Assembly (NCBI GenBank): GCA_944372575.1
Contig: CALVZS010000002.1
Location: forward strand, 62,001-126,000
Source: an uncultured Clostridia bacterium
GTDB taxonomy: Bacteria; Bacillota; Clostridia; Christensenellales; Borkfalkiaceae
Length of the DNA stretch: 64,000 bases
Reading direction: 5' to 3'
This document shows positions 8,644-15,881 of this stretch, in pieces; the first letter of the stretch is position 1, and each line of letters opens with the position of its first letter. The translations under genes and the position numbers were made by a program. The notes under the pieces are model-generated. The model was not told the DNA's origin. It saw nothing but the letters and a program-made list of their open reading frames with translations, and ran no database searches.

Positions 8644-10329
8644 ATGAAAGTCGTCATCATCGGCGGCGTGGCGGGCGGCGCCACTGCCGCGGCGCGCATC
8701 CGCCGCCTGGACGAGCGTGCCGAGATCGTCATGCTCGAGCGCACGGGCTATGTGTCCTACGCCAACTGCGGGCTTCCCTACTATATCGGCGGAGAGATTG
8801 AGGATGAAGAGGAACTCACCCTCCAGACGCCGCAGTCCTTTTGGGCGCGCTACCGCGTGGACGTACGCGTTCACAGCGAGGCGCTCTCCATCGACCGCGC
8901 CGCAAAGGCGGTCACGGTCAAAGATCTTAAAACGGGCAGGACGTATGCGGAATCCTATGATAGGCTGCTGCTCTCCCCGGGGGCAAGGTCTCTCGTTCCG
9001 CAGGCGGCACAGACCGGTGACGGGCGCGTGTTCACGCTGCGCACGGTGGAGGATACCCTCGCCATTTCCGATTTTATCCGTCTCAATGCTCCGCAGCGCG
9101 CCGTCATTGTGGGCGGCGGTTTCATCGGACTGGAGATGGCAGAAAACCTCGTACGCAGGGGCGTGAAGGTCGTCCTCATCCAGCGCGGAAAACAGGTGCT
9201 TCCGCCCTTGGATGCGGATATGGCGTCCTTTCTGCACGCAGAACTGGTGCGTAGCGGCGTCGAACTGCGCCTGGGCGAGAGCTTTTCCTCTCTTGAAACG
9301 GACAAGGTGCTCGCCGTCTGCACGGACAGGGGGATGTACCGCGCTGACCTTGTCATTCTCGCCGTGGGTGTTGCGCCCGAAAGCGATCTGGCGCGGGAGG
9401 CAGGGCTTGCGCTCGGGCAGAAGGGGAGCATCGCCGTGGACGCACATATGCGCACGTCGGATGAAAATATCTATGCGGTGGGGGATGCCGTCGAGGTGCG
9501 GCAGTTCGTCACAGGCGAGAGGGCGCTCATCGCGCTCGCAGGCCCCGCCAACAAGCAGGGGCGCATTGCGGCGGACAACATCTGCGGCATTGCGAGCGAG
9601 TACCGCGGCTCGCAGGGTTCGAGCGTTTTGCGTGTGTTCTCCCTGACCGCCGCCTCCACGGGCATCAACGAAAAGACGGCGCGCTCGCTGGGATTGGACT
9701 GCGACAAGGTGGTGCTCTCGCCCGTCGGTCATGCCTCCTACTATCCCGGGGCGCAGGTCATGACGATGAAGGTGCTCTTTGAGCGCGGGAGCGGCCGCCT
9801 GCTCGGGGCGCAGATCGTGGGCGGCGAAGGAGTGGACAAGCGCATCGACGTCCTTGCCACCGCCATCCGCGCAAGGGTATCCGCGCCCGCCCTCAAGGAT
9901 CTCGATCTCGCCTATGCGCCGCCCTATTCCTCGGCAAAGGATCCCGTCAATATGGCGGGCTTCATGATCGAAAATGTCATGGTGGGCAGGGTGAAGCAGT
10001 TCCATTTTGAGGACGTCGCTTCCCTTCCCCTCGACGGCAGCGTGACGCTGCTCGACGCGCGCACGCCGCGCGAATATGCGCGCGGCCATGCCGAGGGGTT
10101 TGTCAACCTCCCCGTGGACGAGCTGCGCGACCGGCTTGCAGATGTTCCGGCAGGCAAGCCCGTGTACGTCATGTGCCAGAGCGGGCTGCGCAGCTACCTC
10201 GCCTGCCGCATCCTCATGCAGAACGGGTTTGACTGCTATAATTTCTCGGGCGGCTACCGCTTCTACGATGCGGTGCGCAGGGGGAGTTCGCAGAACCTCT
10301 CGGCATATCCCTGCGGCATGGAAAAATAA
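8644..10329 (+). CDS. CoA-disulfide reductase fused to a rhodanese domain
   Basis: This flavoprotein disulfide reductase uses NAD(P)H to reduce CoA disulfide or related per/polysulfides; fusions with rhodanese are known as CoADR-RHD. The 561 residues begin with a FAD-binding GGVAGGATAAARIRR motif (7-21) and the redox Cys in YANCGLPYY (C42). A second dinucleotide fold (IVGGGFIGLEMAE near 156), the GDAVE FAD motif and a dimerisation domain follow. The C-terminal rhodanese domain (about 460-555) carries its own Cys in MCQSGLRS (C511). Both cysteines are therefore present and the fusion appears intact. A terminator follows. Confidence 0.92.
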   Translation: MKVVIIGGVAGGATAAARIRRLDERAEIVMLERTGYVSYANCGLPYYIGGEIEDEEELTLQTPQSFWARYRVDVRVHSEALSIDRAAKAVTVKDLKTGRTYAESYDRLLLSPGARSLVPQAAQTGDGRVFTLRTVEDTLAISDFIRLNAPQRAVIVGGGFIGLEMAENLVRRGVKVVLIQRGKQVLPPLDADMASFLHAELVRSGVELRLGESFSSLETDKVLAVCTDRGMYRADLVILAVGVAPESDLAREAGLALGQKGSIAVDAHMRTSDENIYAVGDAVEVRQFVTGERALIALAGPANKQGRIAADNICGIASEYRGSQGSSVLRVFSLTAASTGINEKTARSLGLDCDKVVLSPVGHASYYPGAQVMTMKVLFERGSGRLLGAQIVGGEGVDKRIDVLATAIRARVSAPALKDLDLAYAPPYSSAKDPVNMAGFMIENVMVGRVKQFHFEDVASLPLDGSVTLLDARTPREYARGHAEGFVNLPVDELRDRLADVPAGKPVYVMCQSGLRSYLACRILMQNGFDCYNFSGGYRFYDAVRRGSSQNLSAYPCGMEK

Positions 10330-10347
10330 CTTCGGAGCATAAAAACG

Positions 10348-10391
10348 GCGCGCCCGCGGCAATTCAGCCGCGGGCGCGCTCTTCCTTTTTT
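10348..10391 (+). terminator. Terminator after the CoADR-rhodanese gene
   Basis: A perfect 13-bp GC stem (10348-10360 with 10367-10379, loop AATTCA) is followed by CTTCC and a run of eight T. Confidence 0.9.
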
Positions 10392-10462
10392 TCAGTTGTC
10401 TGCCGCGCAGGCCGGCGGTCTTTATAGTGCCGCCAAAAGCGTGGTTTGTATTTTTCCTTACA

Positions 10463-11647
10463 CTATACGAACAGCGTCTCGAACTCGCCCGTATGCCTGC
10501 CTGTGAGGACGTTGTACAGGTCGTTGGCGCGCACGTCCGTCTCAAAGCAGGCAAGTGCCTCCTTTCTGAGCAGGGAGGCATCGCTCTTGCGCACGATGAG
10601 GGGGAATTTTCCCTCCTTGAGCGCAGCGAGCGTCTCCTCCGCGCCCTCCTTTTTGACGGCGAGCGTGCGCACATACAGCGGGGCGGCAAGGTAATCGGAT
10701 ACATCTATGCGCGAAATTTTGAGGAAGTTCTGCATGAGAACCCGCCGTATGCGTGCGGCGGTGTAGCGTTTTGTCACCGTCTTTTCCAGGAGCGTTTTCT
10801 GGTCGGGATTGGCGCGCAGCATGGCGCGAATGCGGTTCTCCAGCCCCTCGGCGCAGTCGGGGCAGTCGGCCGCCTGTTCGCCCGTCGCCTCCAGGAATGC
10901 GCACAGCACCGCCTTTTCCCACCCGAGGGGGGAATAGGCGAGGGCGGCGCGGTAGACGTCGTCGGGCAGATTGTGCTTCATGGCTCTTCTTGCCCTGCGC
11001 GAGCCGTCCGCCATGGCGGCGCGCAGCGCCGTTGCCGAGGAGAAGTTGTCAAAGAGCGAAGTATCCGCATAGCCGCCCCCGACGCGGGGGATGGGCAGCG
11101 GCTCGATGGCGGCGTTTTCTGCAAGGATGGCACGGCAGTATTCCGTCCCCAGAATGTTGTTGGGGGAGGTGAGCAACGCTTCGTCCACGTCCGCGCCCGT
11201 GGCAAGCAGCGCCGCGTTGCGCGCGCGGATATAGCTTGTCCCGTCCTTCATGCCCTCCTTGAGCGCCGCCCGGAACTGTTTGCTCTCGGCAAGGGTGGCG
11301 TTTGCCGTCTTAAGAAAACTGTCCTTATCCCCGCTCTCGCAGCCGAAGGCAAGCGTCTGCATACAGGGCAGCGCGGCAAGGATGTGCATTGCGCCGCGCG
11401 CGAACAGTTCGGCGGGCGCGACCGCAAAGGCGGCGGGCAGCTCTAATACGGCGTCCGCACCGTTTTCGATGGCGTGCCTTGCGCGCGTGTATTTGTCAAA
11501 GACGGCGGCCTCCCCGCGCTGGGTGAAGTTTCCGCTCATCAGGCAGATCACTTTATCGCAGCCCGAGCGCCTGCGCGCCTCAACAAGCTGATATTTGTGG
11601 CCGTTGTGGAAGGGGTTGTATTCGCAAATTATCGCACAAAATTTCAT
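10463..11647 (-). CDS. tmcAL: tRNA(Met) cytidine acetate ligase
   Basis: TmcAL activates acetate with ATP and acetylates the wobble cytidine (C34) of elongator tRNA(Met), the Firmicutes counterpart of TmcA. The 394-residue product has the nucleotidyltransferase HxGH motif in YNPFHNGH (H14-H17), the SGNFTQRGE motif at 38-46 and the family arrangement of a Rossmann domain plus a helical C-terminal half. Length agrees with B. subtilis YlbM (about 415). It is divergent from pta-ackA, with 120 bases between the starts. Acetate, the product of the neighbouring Pta-AckA pathway, is its substrate; the adjacency may be chance. Confidence 0.93.
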   Translation of the reverse strand: MKFCAIICEYNPFHNGHKYQLVEARRRSGCDKVICLMSGNFTQRGEAAVFDKYTRARHAIENGADAVLELPAAFAVAPAELFARGAMHILAALPCMQTLAFGCESGDKDSFLKTANATLAESKQFRAALKEGMKDGTSYIRARNAALLATGADVDEALLTSPNNILGTEYCRAILAENAAIEPLPIPRVGGGYADTSLFDNFSSATALRAAMADGSRRARRAMKHNLPDDVYRAALAYSPLGWEKAVLCAFLEATGEQAADCPDCAEGLENRIRAMLRANPDQKTLLEKTVTKRYTAARIRRVLMQNFLKISRIDVSDYLAAPLYVRTLAVKKEGAEETLAALKEGKFPLIVRKSDASLLRKEALACFETDVRANDLYNVLTGRHTGEFETLFV

Positions 11648-11665
11648 GTTTTTTACCTTGTGTCC

Positions 11666-11694
11666 TTTACAAGCTGTGCAAAATGTTGTATAAT
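11666..11694 (+). promoter_or_regulatory. pta-ackA promoter
   Basis: TTTACA (11666-11671), 17-bp spacer, TATAAT (11689-11694). The leader to the pta start is about 67 nt. Confidence 0.85.
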
Positions 11695-11767
11695 AGCATA
11701 GGAAATGGGCTCGGATCCATTATACACGAAATCTGAAAAAAAGAAAAGGGGTTATAAAGGAAAGACT

Positions 11768-12817
11768 ATGGCGAATTTCATGAGACAGATCAAGCAGCTC
11801 GGCAGAAAGATCGTGGAAACGGGTTCCTTTGCCGAGGAGCTGAAGAAGCGCGCGGGTGAGAAGCAGCGTACCATCGTCCTGTGCGAGGGAGAGGATCAGC
11901 GCGTCGTCGAGGCGGCGCAGCGCTGCGTGGAGGAGGAGGTCGCCAAGATCATCCTGCTCGGCAAAGAGGCGGAGATCAAGGCCGCCAATCCGGAGGCAGA
12001 CCTCACGGGGATCGAGATCATCAACCCCGTCACTTCGCCCAAACTCGAGGAATACGCCGATCTTCTGTATGAGCTGCGCAAGGCAAAGGGCATGACGCAG
12101 GAGCAGGCGAAGGAGCAGGCAAAGGACAACACCTTCTTCGGCGCGCTCATGCTCAAGGCGGGGGATGCGGACGGGCTCGTCTCGGGCGCCTGCCATTCCA
12201 CGGCGAACACGCTCCGTCCCGGCTTGCAGATCATCAAGACGGCGCCCGGCGTCCAGGCGGTGTCCAGCTTCAATCTCATGATCGCGCCCGCGGGCGGCAA
12301 CAAGTACATGGACGGCGACGTCCTCGTCTTTGCCGACTGCGGCCTCAATCCCACCTATACGGCGGAGGGGCTTGCGGACTGTGCGATCGCCACGGCGCAG
12401 AGCGCCAAGGAGATCGCGGGCATCGAGCCGTGCATCGCCATGCTCTCCTTCTCCACGAAGGGCAGCGCCAAGCATGACAACGTCACGCTCGTGCAGGAGG
12501 CGACGCGCATCGCCAAGGAGAAGGCGCCCGAACTCGCTCTGGACGGCGAGCTTCAGTTCGATGCGGCGCTCGTACCGGAGGTCGCGGCGCTCAAGGCGCC
12601 CGGTTCCGCCGTCGCGGGCCATGCGAACGTGTTCATCTTCCCCGACCTGCAGTCGGGCAATATCGGTTATAAGATCGCCGAGCGCCTGGGCGGGTTCCAG
12701 GCAGTCGGCCCCATCTGTCAGGGATTTGCAAAGCCTCTGAACGACCTCTCGCGCGGCTGCAAGGCGTCCGACATCGTGCTGGCGGTCGCCATCACGGCGC
12801 TTCAGGTAAAGGACTGA
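11768..12817 (+). CDS. pta: Phosphate acetyltransferase
   Basis: Pta converts acetyl-CoA and phosphate to acetyl phosphate, the first step of acetate fermentation. The 349 residues match the short, single-domain Firmicutes Pta (about 325-335 residues). The family regions VLCEGEDQRVVEAA, the DGLVSGA(C)HSTANTLRPGLQIIK block and the C-terminal ANVFIFPDLQSGNIGYKI block are clear. The ATG at 11768 has AAAGGAAAG upstream; an in-frame ATG at 11705 would add 21 residues coded by the mRNA leader and has no ribosome binding site. ackA starts 16 bases after the stop, so the two form the usual operon. Confidence 0.97.
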   Translation: MANFMRQIKQLGRKIVETGSFAEELKKRAGEKQRTIVLCEGEDQRVVEAAQRCVEEEVAKIILLGKEAEIKAANPEADLTGIEIINPVTSPKLEEYADLLYELRKAKGMTQEQAKEQAKDNTFFGALMLKAGDADGLVSGACHSTANTLRPGLQIIKTAPGVQAVSSFNLMIAPAGGNKYMDGDVLVFADCGLNPTYTAEGLADCAIATAQSAKEIAGIEPCIAMLSFSTKGSAKHDNVTLVQEATRIAKEKAPELALDGELQFDAALVPEVAALKAPGSAVAGHANVFIFPDLQSGNIGYKIAERLGGFQAVGPICQGFAKPLNDLSRGCKASDIVLAVAITALQVKD

Positions 12818-12833
12818 CAAAAAGGGGATCGCG

Positions 12834-14027
12834 ATGAAGATACTTGTCATCAACGCGGGGAGTTCCTCGCTCAAATATCAGCTCATCAACATTGAAACGG
12901 AGGAAGTGCTCGCCAAGGGCAACGTCGAGCGCATCGGCATCAAGGGCGGGTCGCTCACGCACAAGGCGGGCGGCAGGACATTCGTCATCGAGAAGGAGAT
13001 CAAGGATCATACCGAGGCCATCCAGCTCGTCCTGAACGAACTCATCGACGGGGAGGCGGGCGTCATCAAGTCAATGGACGAGATCGACGCCGTCGGTCAC
13101 CGCGTGGTCGCCTCGGGCGAGGCGTTCAAAAAGACGACGCTCGTCACCGACGAGGTGATGAAGACGATGGACGAGATTGCGGAGCTTGCGCCCCTGCACA
13201 ATCCCGCGGCGATCAAGGGCGTCAACGCCTGCCGTGCGGTCATGCCGGACAAGAAGATGGCGCTCGTGTTCGACACCTCCTTCCATCAGACTATGCCCGA
13301 CTATGCCTATCTGTACGCCATCGACTACGATGACTACAAGACCTATCAGGTCAGAAAGTACGGCGCGCACGGCACGTCGCACAAGTATGTCTCGCAGATG
13401 GCGGCGGAATACCTCAAAAGGGATCCGGCGGAGCTGAAGATCATCACCTGTCACCTCGGCAACGGCTCCTCCATCTCCGCAGTCAAGGGCGGCATGTGCA
13501 TCGATACGTCTATGGGCTTCACGCCCCTTGCCGGCGTGCCGATGGGAACTCGCAGCGGCGACATCGACGCGGCTGCGGTGGAGTTCCTGTGCGAAAAGAA
13601 AGGCATGGACATCCACGAAGCGCTCGTCTACCTCAACAAGAAGTGCGGGATGCTGGGCGTCTCCGGCGTGTCGAGCGACTACCGCGACCTGACGGCAGCC
13701 GCAAAGGAGGGCAATTACCGCGCGCAGCTCGCGCTTAATATGTTCTCCTACGCCTGCAAGAAGTACATCGGCGCCTATATGGCGGCGCTGGGCGGATTGG
13801 ACGCCATTGTGTTCACGGCGGGCGTGGGGGAGAATACGCCTCACATCCGCGCCTCCATCCTTGCCGACCTGCAGTCGTTCGGCATCAAACTGGATGAGGC
13901 GAAGAACAACTATTCCAACGACGGCGCCATTCACGAGATCTCTGCGGAGGGCGCAAAGGTGAAGGTGCTCGTCATTCCCACCAACGAGGAACTCGTCATC
14001 GCGCGCGAGACGGCGGCGCTCCTTTGA
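12834..14027 (+). CDS. ackA: Acetate kinase
   Basis: AckA transfers phosphate from acetyl phosphate to ADP, making ATP and acetate. The 397-residue protein has the ASKHA-fold signatures NAGSSSLKYQ (6-15), the HGTSHKYV block with the catalytic region, the CHLGNGSSISAV phosphate loop, TPLAGVPMGTRSGDID, and the adenosine motif VFTAGVGEN. AGGGGATCG lies just before the ATG. The length is typical (about 400). Nothing unusual is seen. Confidence 0.97.
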   Translation: MKILVINAGSSSLKYQLINIETEEVLAKGNVERIGIKGGSLTHKAGGRTFVIEKEIKDHTEAIQLVLNELIDGEAGVIKSMDEIDAVGHRVVASGEAFKKTTLVTDEVMKTMDEIAELAPLHNPAAIKGVNACRAVMPDKKMALVFDTSFHQTMPDYAYLYAIDYDDYKTYQVRKYGAHGTSHKYVSQMAAEYLKRDPAELKIITCHLGNGSSISAVKGGMCIDTSMGFTPLAGVPMGTRSGDIDAAAVEFLCEKKGMDIHEALVYLNKKCGMLGVSGVSSDYRDLTAAAKEGNYRAQLALNMFSYACKKYIGAYMAALGGLDAIVFTAGVGENTPHIRASILADLQSFGIKLDEAKNNYSNDGAIHEISAEGAKVKVLVIPTNEELVIARETAALL

Positions 14028-14065
14028 AATTTGCAAAATTCCTTGCAAATACGCGCCAAAAAAGA

Positions 14066-14094
14066 TTGACAAAGCCTATAAAATCGCCTATACT
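14066..14094 (+). promoter_or_regulatory. yceD-rpmF promoter, very close to the start codon
   Basis: TTGACA (14066-14071), 17-bp spacer, TATACT (14089-14094). Only 11 bases separate the -10 box from the yceD ATG, so the leader should be about 5 nt and has no room for a Shine-Dalgarno site. Confidence 0.85.
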
Positions 14095-14105
14095 TTTGTA
14101 AGTCG

Positions 14106-14513
14106 ATGATTCCCGAGATTGATATCCGCGGCAGTATCGCGCAGAAAAAGACGGAAGGGTCGCTCTCCTTTTCCTATGAGGCGGACGAGACCCTTCTCGA
14201 TATCCCTTTCGTGAAGTTTGCAGGTCCCGTGCGGGCAGAGCTGACCTATCGCATCTTTGACGATCTCACCGTCGAAGTGAGGGGTACGATCTCCTTTGTA
14301 CTGGAGGGAGCCTGTTCGCGCTGCCTTGCCGATGCATCGGAGGAGATCGTCTATGAAGCCGAGGGGTTCTTTGCCCGCGGCGAGGACGACGGCGAAACGT
14401 ACGGCTACACGAACGGCAAGGTGCTTCTGGAGGAATTTTTGCGCGATTCTCTGATGTTTGCGCTTCCCTCGCGGCTCCTGTGCAAGGCGTGCGAGCAATG
14501 GGAAAATGAATAA
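14106..14513 (+). CDS. yceD: YceD/DUF177 family protein
   Basis: YceD proteins are encoded next to rpmF in most bacteria and are linked to 23S rRNA accumulation; the biochemical role is not fixed. The 135-residue product has the family's two Cys pairs (C70-x2-C73 in EGACSRC, and C126-x2-C129 near the end), which probably bind a metal. There is no ribosome binding site before the ATG; the promoter -10 box ends at 14094, so the message is close to leaderless. rpmF follows 16 bases later in the conserved order. An internal start seems unlikely because the N-terminus aligns with what is expected for the family. Confidence 0.88.
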   Translation: MIPEIDIRGSIAQKKTEGSLSFSYEADETLLDIPFVKFAGPVRAELTYRIFDDLTVEVRGTISFVLEGACSRCLADASEEIVYEAEGFFARGEDDGETYGYTNGKVLLEEFLRDSLMFALPSRLLCKACEQWENE

Positions 14514-14529
14514 GAAGAGGTGAAGAGAA

Positions 14530-14718
14530 ATGGCAGTCCCCAAGACAAAACAGTCGAAGAGCAGAACCAACAAGCGTTTTGCAAACTACAAGGCGACCGC
14601 GGCGACGCTCGTCGAATGCCCGCATTGCCATGAGCTGAAGGTTGCGCACCGTGTGTGCAAGAACTGCGGCTATTACGACGGCAAGGAAGTTGTTGCCGAG
14701 AAAGAAGAAGCGAAGTAA
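14530..14718 (+). CDS. rpmF: Large ribosomal subunit protein bL32
   Basis: The 62-residue product begins MAVPKTKQSKSRT and has the zinc ribbon with C30, C33, C43 and C46 (CPHCHE...CKNCGYY). It is therefore the zinc-binding (C+) form, usually the one made when zinc is sufficient. No zinc-free paralogue is visible in the window. Its position directly after yceD is the standard arrangement; the usual next genes (plsX, fabH) are absent here, and acpP is 16 kb away. A GAAGAGGTGAAG ribosome binding site precedes the ATG. Confidence 0.97.
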   Translation: MAVPKTKQSKSRTNKRFANYKATAATLVECPHCHELKVAHRVCKNCGYYDGKEVVAEKEEAK

Positions 14719-14793
14719 AAGGGATGCGGGCGCGGGTCGTCCGCTTTCTTTTATCAAAAGCCCCATGCGGGGCAGAGTTCCGGAGGGTGCGTC

Positions 14794-15429
14794 ATGAATA
14801 AAAAGGCATTTTATAACCTTTCCTACGGCGTGTATCTTTGCACGAGCTGGGATGAGGGCCGCCCCGTGGGCTGCGTTGCCAACAGCGCCATGCAGATCAC
14901 GTCGGATCCGGCGACCATCGCCGTTTCGCTCAATCACGAAAATTATACGAACAAGTGCGTAAAGGATACGGGCTACTTTGCCGTTTGCATCCTTGCCGAG
15001 GACTGCGATCCGCAGCTCATCGGAAAATTCGGCTTCTTCTCCTCCAAGGAGAGGGACAAGTTTGCCGATTTTTCGTGGCGGGTGCGCGGAAAACTCCCCG
15101 TGCCGGACGGCGCCATGTGCTATTTTTCCTGTAAGGTCATCGATCGGATGGAGACGTCCACGCATACCGTGTTTCTGGGCGAGGTAATGGATGCCGATAT
15201 TATTGCGGACGGCACGCCCATGACGTATGCCTATTACCATAAGGTATTGAAGGGCAGGACGGCGCCCAAGGCGCCCACCTATCAGGCGGAGGAAAAGGAA
15301 GGGGGCAGCTATGTCTGTAAGATCTGCGGCCATGTCTACAGCGGCGATATTCCCTTTGAGCAGCTCCCCGATGACTGGGTCTGTCCCGTCTGCGGCGCGC
15401 CCAAATCGCAGTTTGAAAGAAGGGCCTGA
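14794..15429 (+). CDS. High-molecular-weight rubredoxin (flavin reductase domain plus rubredoxin)
   Basis: The protein joins an FMN-binding flavin-reductase-like domain (about 1-155) to a C-terminal rubredoxin with C175, C178, C197 and C200 around one iron. Proteins of this build (Hrb in acetogens such as Moorella) pass electrons from NADH to flavodiiron proteins that remove O2 or NO in anaerobes. No flavodiiron gene is adjacent, so its partner is elsewhere. The 211-residue length is typical. GGAGG lies upstream of the ATG. A strong terminator follows. Confidence 0.9.
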   Translation: MNKKAFYNLSYGVYLCTSWDEGRPVGCVANSAMQITSDPATIAVSLNHENYTNKCVKDTGYFAVCILAEDCDPQLIGKFGFFSSKERDKFADFSWRVRGKLPVPDGAMCYFSCKVIDRMETSTHTVFLGEVMDADIIADGTPMTYAYYHKVLKGRTAPKAPTYQAEEKEGGSYVCKICGHVYSGDIPFEQLPDDWVCPVCGAPKSQFERRA

Positions 15430-15450
15430 GAAAAGAGAAACTGAACAGAG

Positions 15451-15477
15451 AATCGGAGAGGAATCTCCGATTTTTTT
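15451..15477 (+). terminator. Terminator after the rubredoxin gene
   Basis: The 9-bp stem AATCGGAGA/TCTCCGATT (15451-15459 with 15464-15472) with loop GGAA runs into seven T. Confidence 0.92.
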
Positions 15478-15489
15478 ATGCCGAAATCC

Positions 15490-15518
15490 TTGACATATAT
15501 ACCCAAAGGGGGTATAAT
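15490..15518 (+). promoter_or_regulatory. csoR-copA promoter with CsoR operator in the spacer
   Basis: TTGACA (15490-15495), 17-bp spacer, TATAAT (15513-15518). The spacer and -10 box contain TATACCC-N5-GGGTATA (15498-15516), which fits the known Bacillus CsoR site TACCC-N5-GGGTA. A bound CsoR would cover the RNA polymerase contact region; Cu(I) should release it. This is direct evidence of copper-responsive autoregulation. Confidence 0.88.
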
Positions 15519-15541
15519 ATAAATACCCTATGGAGGTACTT

Positions 15542-15859
15542 ATGGAGGACGATATGCAGGGATGCGAACATTGCACGGAACATTATAAGGACTCACCGCG
15601 CAGCGAGGAGCAGATCAAAAATCTGGTGCATCGCCTCAACCGCATCAGCGGACAGATCGCGGGCATCAAAAAGATGATCGAGGAAAACCGCTACTGCGGC
15701 GAGGTGCTGGTGCAGGTATCCGCGGTGGAGAGCGCCGTGCGTGCCTTTGGCTATTTTGTGCTGGAGGATCATATGAACACCTGCGTCGCGGAAAAGATCA
15801 GGGCGGGAGATGAAAACATCGTCTCCGAGACGGTGGAACTCATCAAAAAACTCAACTGA
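15542..15859 (+). CDS. csoR: Copper-sensing transcriptional repressor CsoR
   Basis: CsoR is a helical tetramer that represses copper export genes until Cu(I) binds. The 105-residue product has the Cu(I) ligand set C52 (NRYC), H77 and C81 (EDHMNTC). It also carries an N-terminal C8-x-H10-C11-x2-H14 cluster that the classic proteins lack; it could be an extra metal site. The ATG at 15542 was chosen because GGAGG lies 5 bases before it; the in-frame ATG at 15530 overlaps that site. copA follows 22 bases after the stop, and the operator lies in the promoter. Confidence 0.94.
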   Translation: MEDDMQGCEHCTEHYKDSPRSEEQIKNLVHRLNRISGQIAGIKKMIEENRYCGEVLVQVSAVESAVRAFGYFVLEDHMNTCVAEKIRAGDENIVSETVELIKKLN

Positions 15860-15881
15860 GTTTGCGGAGGCAGGACGGCAG

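Noticed and set aside
6532-10704. A 1390-codon open frame on the minus strand opposite fbp and the CoADR-rhodanese gene
   Set aside because: It mirrors the codon pattern of two clear plus-strand genes in GC-rich DNA, lacks protein-like features and has no ribosome binding site.
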